Positions 58,879 through 64,000 of a stretch of DNA of 64,000 nt are shown here, piece after piece. The notes below the pieces were generated by a model. It did not search any database and was not told the DNA's origin. It worked only from the letters and a program-made list of their open reading frames with translations. Within the stretch, counting starts at the first letter, position 1. The number at the start of each line of letters is the position of its first letter. The stretch spans positions 1,054,001-1,118,000 of the forward strand of contig JAFEKR010000011.1 in the NCBI GenBank assembly GCA_019022495.1. Reading direction: 5' to 3'. The DNA comes from Epichloe hybrida. Lineage: Eukaryota > Ascomycota > Sordariomycetes > Hypocreales > Clavicipitaceae. The position numbers and the translations under genes are program-made.

Positions 58879-59589
58879 ATGGTCCTCTCGAATCCATCAC
58901 CGCCTCTTCTCCTGACAAAGAGACTCAACGCTTTCCTCCACGCCAATCAGACTCCTCAGCTGCCGACTCTCCTCCTCACCACGTACCACGGCAAGCTGCT
59001 CGCCCATGCGAGTCCCCACCCCGTCTCGGTCCTGCGGACTCATGCCACCGTAGCAGCCTCCCTTCTCGCCATCCACACGTCCTCCTCCGTCGATGTTCCC
59101 TTCGCGCTGCCCGGCTCACGAACTCCAGACCCAATCTCCCGCTCCCCCGTCCTAGGCTCCGACGACGACGACGATTACGATGACCGCAACGACGACAACG
59201 ACACAGCAGCCTCAAACAATGCCGCTGCACGAAAAAGAGCCGCCCAGTCAGTCCGACCAGTCACCATCACCGTCCAGCTCAGCGGCGGAACAGTCATCAT
59301 CCGCCGTCTCAAATGCGGCCTCCTCTTCGTCTGTGTCGGTCCCTCAGCGCACGATCTCCCGCCCGATGCGCATCTCCATCCCGAAAACGGCGACCTCACC
59401 ACCACCGGCAGCCCCAGCGAAGTCGACAGTCTAGTCAGCGCGGATGCTCAGACGACGACGAGCCTGGACAGCGTAGGTGCCGCCTCGGTCGTCGCCATGA
59501 GAAAGCACGCTGGTGACTTGGCTCGATGGCTCGACGACAAGCTCGGAACGTTGACAGTCCCAGAGGAGGGCGTCGGCTCAAGCGACTAG
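58879..59589 (+). CDS. Roadblock/LC7-like small protein (LAMTOR2/Ego3-type candidate)
   Basis: Single exon, 236 aa. The start MVLSNPSPPLLLTKRLNAFL and following LLLTTYHGKLLAHASPHPV resemble the opening helix and first strands of roadblock-fold proteins of the Ragulator/EGO scaffold, which tether Rag GTPases to the vacuole for TORC1 signalling. An acidic Asp-rich insertion (about residues 92-108) splits the domain. It resumes with PVTITVQLSGGTVIIRRLKC and LLFVCVGPSA, then a final helix (MRKHAGDLARWLDDKLGTL). The assignment rests on fold-like pattern, not on a strong motif. It could instead be another small adaptor of the same superfamily. Confidence 0.6.
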   Translation: MVLSNPSPPLLLTKRLNAFLHANQTPQLPTLLLTTYHGKLLAHASPHPVSVLRTHATVAASLLAIHTSSSVDVPFALPGSRTPDPISRSPVLGSDDDDDYDDRNDDNDTAASNNAAARKRAAQSVRPVTITVQLSGGTVIIRRLKCGLLFVCVGPSAHDLPPDAHLHPENGDLTTTGSPSEVDSLVSADAQTTTSLDSVGAASVVAMRKHAGDLARWLDDKLGTLTVPEEGVGSSD

Positions 59590-60396
59590 ATACAAGATGT
59601 TGGGAAACAAGCAAATGAGAAAAAAGCACATCGCTGCAAATCGACCTTGCTCCTTTTGTCAAAAGCAAGGGCATCCAAGGGCGTTGGGAAATTATGGCCT
59701 GGGGAATGGCATTTTCACCCTTACTAAATTCTTGTCTCTTCTTCTCATTTCTGTCCTCTTCCATCCTCTTGCGGCCGGCATGGCTGTGGCGAGGCACCTC
59801 GATTGTTTCGAGTTTCATGTACTTAGCGTGCGTCACTTCAGATACCATCATCGTAAAAACCTTGCTCTTTTTGCTCTAGTTGCCCCGTGGCCCGCAAAGT
59901 TGCGCGTTCGCTGCAGTTTTTATTTGTCTTTAAGCGCAAGCTTCTTGAAAATAGCCCCTCCACGTGACCAGTATCAAAAGAGGTTTCTGTGTTCATCAAG
60001 GACAGGGTCACGAAGTTGCTCATCGTTTCGGTGGATGTACGGAATGAACGAGTGACTGCACATGGCAGAGTACGTGTTTGATAGTGACACGTATATAAAT
60101 CAAGCTGGTTTTCGAGACAGCTTCATTGATGATGATTTTACCCCACATAGTGATACAATACTCCGTAGGCAGTTCGCCGACATTGCCTACACGCCAGTCA
60201 GACCGGTGTCAAAGCAATAAACTCAGTTGTTGAGCCCCGAAAAGTCAACCCAAGCGCCGGAACAGATGGGGCAATATTAAAAGAAAAGAAAATAATAGTA
60301 ACGCCGTGTGTGTACGAGCAAGTACTCCAGAATGCTGGCCCTCAAAAGTGAAATTAGTATACACCACACCACTCATTGCCCGGTTGCTATCGATAG
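59590..60396. other. Convergent intergenic region
   Basis: About 800 bp between two 3' ends, with TACTCCGTA at 60159. Open frames here have no motif support. Confidence 0.5.
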
Positions 60397-62379
60397 CTAC
60401 TCGATACTCATTCGCATGATTCCGTCATTAGTATCAATCATGCCTTGAAATCCTACTCTTACTTTGCCGCTCTGCCTTCCGGTCGTTCCAGCAGAAAAGC
60501 TGACAGGTGTTCCGCCACTTACACTCCCAGCCTCGCTTTGTGCGCTGCTGCCCGCCCTGTCGCCACCAGTACTGCCGGGGCGTGAACCCCAGGGAGCAGA
60601 GTCGCGCTGCATCGGGCTCTGCAAGATTGGTGAGTTGTGGGCGCTCATCCCAGGACTCACGGCTCGTCGCTTGAAGCTAAGCGGGTCAAAGTCGTCCTCC
60701 CTGCGTCTCTTGTTGTTTATACGCCGTGTGATTTCGGCGGCACTCGGTCCTTGTGCAGTGCTACTATGAGAAACCTGTACCACGATGTGTGAGCTCTTTT
60801 TCTCATTCGTAATCTTTTAAAAATCACGGAAGGCTTACTGAATTGCCAGATGGCCCCCCCGGAAAAGGAGAGTCCATAGTCGCATCCTCACTCACGCCAG
60901 AAGAGGATCCTCGGGGAAGAAGCGCGGGGGGTGGCGGTGTTGTTTGTGCACCGCCCATGCTACTTGACTCGGAGAATGTGTCCCAAAACGTCTTGCCCTT
61001 GGAATTCTTGATAGCATGTTGCTTAAAGCTGCTGGATAGCCCCGAAGACAAATCGGCCATCATGGCCATGTCATCCTCTTGAATATCGTCAATGGTAACG
61101 GTCGTCGTCAGATTCGGAGAGGACAAGGCGCTTGCGACTGTCCCAGATTCGGCTGAAGGGGGTGCTGCCCGGGGCTCGAGAGTCACGTCGCTCTCGCGCA
61201 CTTGCTTGACAACTTCTGCTTCTCGTCGCGTCTCTGCTTCAGCAGGGGCTACTTCTTCAAAAAGCGCAGCGCGGATTCGCGCAAACGTCTTCGTCTTGGG
61301 CTAATATGGGATTAGGATACATGTCGGAACATCCGTGACATGAGTAAACTTACGAGAAGATTGCCACGGCGCGTGACCGGTCGTCGAATGACTCCTCGTT
61401 GCCCATCGCCTCCGTTAGAATCAACATCACTTTGCGACTTCCCACTCTCGTCGCCGTCTGTCGCAGAAATGTGTAGCTGATTAGCTTGCCAGCTAATGCT
61501 TTCCCTTCGGGCCTTTGCCGAATTGCTGGGCGGTGACTTGGAAATGGAGGCAGCAGACACATTAAATCCCAGTCCCAAAGGACCGCGCATCTTCTTTCTG
61601 GGCTGCTTTCGATGTCGCTGTCGTTGTTGGAAATTGATCAGGCTGCTCATAGCAGGTGAACCAAACGACCCAGTCGGCCCAAGATTCGTGGTTCTGGACA
61701 CTTGCGGAGTCGTGATATAAGGCTCCTCCACGTCTTCGTCCATGAGATCGGCATCATCAGATGAGCTCGACGAATCAGACCCAATGGCTTGTTGCGTGTT
61801 ACTCCCGAGAGAGCTACTGACATTCATCTTTTCGTGATTGCCCATTATCGACCACAATGATGAAGACGTTTGTTCGGGACCGGCAAAGTCGGCCCTACGG
61901 CCAGGAATATTCATGGCTCGATTCCCGATGGTTGGTGATGAGTCCGGAGATGACTCGGCCAGCGTCGAGTGATGTAGGCTGGTAGCCGCACGAGAAAAGT
62001 CTAGCCCTCGCGAACGACGGGGCAAGATGTTGGTCGGGGAGGCATAGATGTGCGAATGGTCGAGGTTTGGCGATAGAGGCGGCGGTTTAACATTTGGATT
62101 GGAGGCGGCAGGTGGAGGAGTAAATTGACGAGGAGGCATCTGTAGCGACAACGCCTTGACTTCGGAGCGGCGTGGAGTGGCTGGCGGTTGCGCGTCCCTC
62201 ACATCGATATCGTCTTTGGATGTTCTTCGCGAGGCCTCGGTGAATTGTGGCGATGGGGAGAGGTTTGACGGCGTTCCGCCTGCATCAGATAAGGACCGAG
62301 TCCTATGACTGGCACGGGGCGACATGTCGTAGATGACGGATCCCGGATCTCTGTCGTCCACGACGGCAGCCTGGTCCAT
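60397..62379 (-). CDS. Unknown fungal Ser/Pro-rich protein
   Basis: Exons 62379-61354, 61300-60839 and 60774-60397; introns 53 and 64 bp, both GTAAG donors; 621 aa. I do not recognise it. It is mostly low-complexity with many SP/TP sites (possible proline-directed kinase targets). Short conserved-looking islands are SSLWSIMGNHEKMN, KMRGPLGLGFNVSA, KTKTFARIRAALFEEVAP, a segment with KNSKGKTFWDTFSE, RRINNKRRREDDFDPLSFKR and a C-terminal GKVRVGFQGMIDTNDGIMRM. The KRRRE cluster could be a nuclear localisation signal. These features suggest a disordered nuclear regulator, but this is inference. It is divergent from the glyoxalase gene with 969 bp between the starts. Confidence 0.75.
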
Positions 62380-63348
62380 GGTGATGTATCCCGAAATCCT
62401 TGCCCAGTTGCCTCCTGGTGCTGCTCTTTGTTGGCGATGGCGAATCCGGCGCCAAAAGATGACCGAACTAGATGGTGCCCGTCACCAAGTCCCAGGACCC
62501 AAGACCCCGAGTCGGCAGCTGGTGCACGAGGTAGGGGGGCCAGGCACAGTACTACAGCAGATGAGTAGCCATCGGTGAGTCAGGCTCATTAAACACGAGC
62601 AAGGAGTATGGATTTGTTCCGGCGCGGAGAGGAGGTTTAGCTGCAACAGAAGGTGACGGGTTGTCTGTTCAGTTTCCCAAGTTGTTTGAACAAAGTGCGA
62701 ATAGAATGGTTGAGCCAGACTGGCTGCTCGGGCGGGGCCGTCTGGTGGAACCTGGCCGTATGTACATAACTGTATTGGGCCTAGTGGGATATCCATCCTC
62801 CCATCCTCCCATGCCCCCATCCCCTCACATCCTCTCCCATCCCTTGTTTCGTTTGCTTCACGGTGCATTGCCAGAGAAGGATAATCTGATTTTTCTCTTT
62901 CTTTAGAAGCCATCCCAGAATGCAGTGGTGCGACCCACCTTAATTTGCGGCGCCAGGTTTTTTCTATCCACATGCGCACATACTTACGTGAGCCCCACAA
63001 CTTAACAAGTATTTGACGTCAAGTCGCTCCGCTCCACGATCTTCAACGGCGGGGCAACCATTGCGGGGTGGACGCAACGATGTCATGCTTTCCTCCTCCT
63101 CCTTAGCAATATCACATCTCTTGCACCTGGGAAGCTCTCCAAGGAACGCAGACACCTGCAAGCCCGGCCCCAAGTATAAACGACACCTTGATGAGCATAG
63201 TCAGGGCAGAACAACGTATACAATCCCTCACGACTTATCTACAGCCTGCTCGATCGCCCCTCAAGCTTTCCTTTTCACGTACATGATCCCACATGCTCGT
63301 GTTTTGATGAACGCCAGCTAAGCTCTTCTAGGCCGACAGCTGACGAAA
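62380..63348. promoter_or_regulatory. Divergent promoter region between the unknown protein and GLO1
   Basis: 969 bp between opposite start codons, with no credible gene inside. The repeated CCATCCTCCCATCCTCCCATGCC-type pyrimidine stretch (62793-62840) is a plausible leader for one side. Confidence 0.45.
63175..63180 (+). promoter_or_regulatory. Possible TATA box of GLO1
   Basis: TATAAA about 170 bp upstream of the glyoxalase ATG. Distance and orientation fit, but fungal TATA use is variable. Confidence 0.3.
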
Positions 63349-64000
63349 ATGGCGGCCAAGACGGATACCAGCACCTACAAGCTCAATCACACGATGTGAG
63401 ACTGACACAAGGCACGTCATCCCATCCATTCTGTTCTTGTATTGACGCAACGCTTTCCAGGATTCGAGTAAAGGACCCAAAGGCGTCTGGTAAGTTTCGT
63501 ATCAGCATGATCATGCAGCAGAATGACGAATCGGCGGCTGACCAGAACGCCTCAAAGTGAAGTTTTATGTATTCCTGGGCATGTCAGTGGTAAAGAAACT
63601 AGAGTTTCCCGACAACAAGTTTGATCTATATTTCCTGGGGTACAATGGCCCCAAAGCAATCTCCCACGGAAATTCCCAAGTCAACCGGGAAGGTGTTATT
63701 GAGCTGACACATAACTACGGCACGGAGAATGACCCTTCTTTTACCGTCAGCACTGGGAACAAAGAGCCGCATCGCGGCTTTGGCCACACGTGTGTCAGCG
63801 TGGACAACATCCAGGCTGCTTGTCAGCGTCTTGAGGACGCCGGATACAAGTTTCAGAAGAAGCTTACTGACGGTCGCATGAACAACATTGCCTTTGCTCT
63901 GGATCCCGATGGCTACTGGGTGGAAATCATTGGGCAAAAGCCCGTTGAGGAAACTGCCAATGTGAAGGAAACCGATGTTACCACCTACAGAATGGTAAGC
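63349..64000 (+). CDS. GLO1: Lactoylglutathione lyase (glyoxalase I), two-domain type, 3' partial
   Basis: Exons 63349-63395, 63461-63489 and 63546-63994, then a GTAAGC donor opens an intron that leaves the window; introns 65 and 56 bp. The first domain reads LNHTMIRVKDPKAS, then LKVKFYVFLGMSVVKKLEFP, LYFLGYNGP, GVIELTHNYGTE (metal Glu), GFGHTCVSVDNI (metal His) and ALDPDGYWVEIIGQ (metal Glu). The last residues, TTYRM, parallel the opening TYKLNHTM, so a second glyoxalase repeat should follow, as in the monomeric duplicated yeast enzyme. It converts the methylglyoxal-glutathione hemithioacetal to S-lactoylglutathione with a divalent metal. One oddity is ERLKVKFYVF, where relatives usually have a Ser-x-x-FY pattern. 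Confidence 0.93.

Overview
The window is nuclear DNA from a filamentous ascomycete, most likely a sordariomycete (Hypocreales-like). The evidence is short introns (about 53-140 bp, one of 362 bp) with GT...AG ends and CTAAC-type branch sites, compact intron-poor housekeeping genes, families typical of Pezizomycotina (rhodanese-USP protease, b5-fused sphingolipid desaturase, Kch-type K+ transporter, AreA_GATA/DUF3295 protein), and intergenic DNA rich in homopolymers, short tandem repeats and small inverted-repeat elements. I cannot name the species.

Layout. 1-2459 (+): 3' part of a Doa4-type ubiquitin protease. 3319-5625 (-): long-chain acyl-CoA synthetase. 5.6-17.6 kb: about 12 kb with no protein gene I can support. 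It holds an imperfect hairpin (7213-7325), tandem repeats and the pyrimidine-rich leader of the next gene. 17631-19378 (+): AreA_GATA/DUF3295 protein. 19.4-24.5 kb: 5 kb gene-free, dense in poly(T), poly(G) and poly(A). 24514-26592 (-): CHY zinc-finger protein. 30562-32497 (-) CCT5 and 33203-35813 (+) HBS1 are divergent across 705 bp. 36990-39324 (+): KAR2/BiP, followed by an unknown Ser-rich protein (39644-41548, +). 42432-44736 (-): delta-8 sphingolipid desaturase. About 47.4-48.2 kb (+): decayed APH-family kinase. 49295-50767 (+): DUF2461 protein. 50973-51268 (-): candidate very short gene. 51927-53076 (-): NMN adenylyltransferase, with a 79-bp foldback element and a decayed coding relic upstream. 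54399-56228 (-): Kch1-like K+ transporter. 57749-58032: 284-bp MITE. 58879-59589 (+): roadblock/LAMTOR2-like protein. 60397-62379 (-): unknown low-complexity protein. 63349 to the window end (+): two-domain glyoxalase I, partial.

The genes are mainly unrelated housekeeping functions: ubiquitin recycling, lipid activation and sphingolipid desaturation, cytosolic and ER protein folding, ribosome rescue, NAD synthesis, K+ transport, methylglyoxal detoxification. There is no biosynthetic cluster, CRISPR array, rRNA or convincing tRNA. I see no clear new biological system. The most unusual signals are in the non-coding DNA: a 9-mer, TACTCCGTA, found about 30 times more often than chance and always outside exons; two TA-flanked inverted-repeat elements; a hairpin; repeated families of 9-bp tandem repeats; and decayed genes with in-frame stops. 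All exon coordinates come from reading frames and splice signals by eye; none has transcript support.
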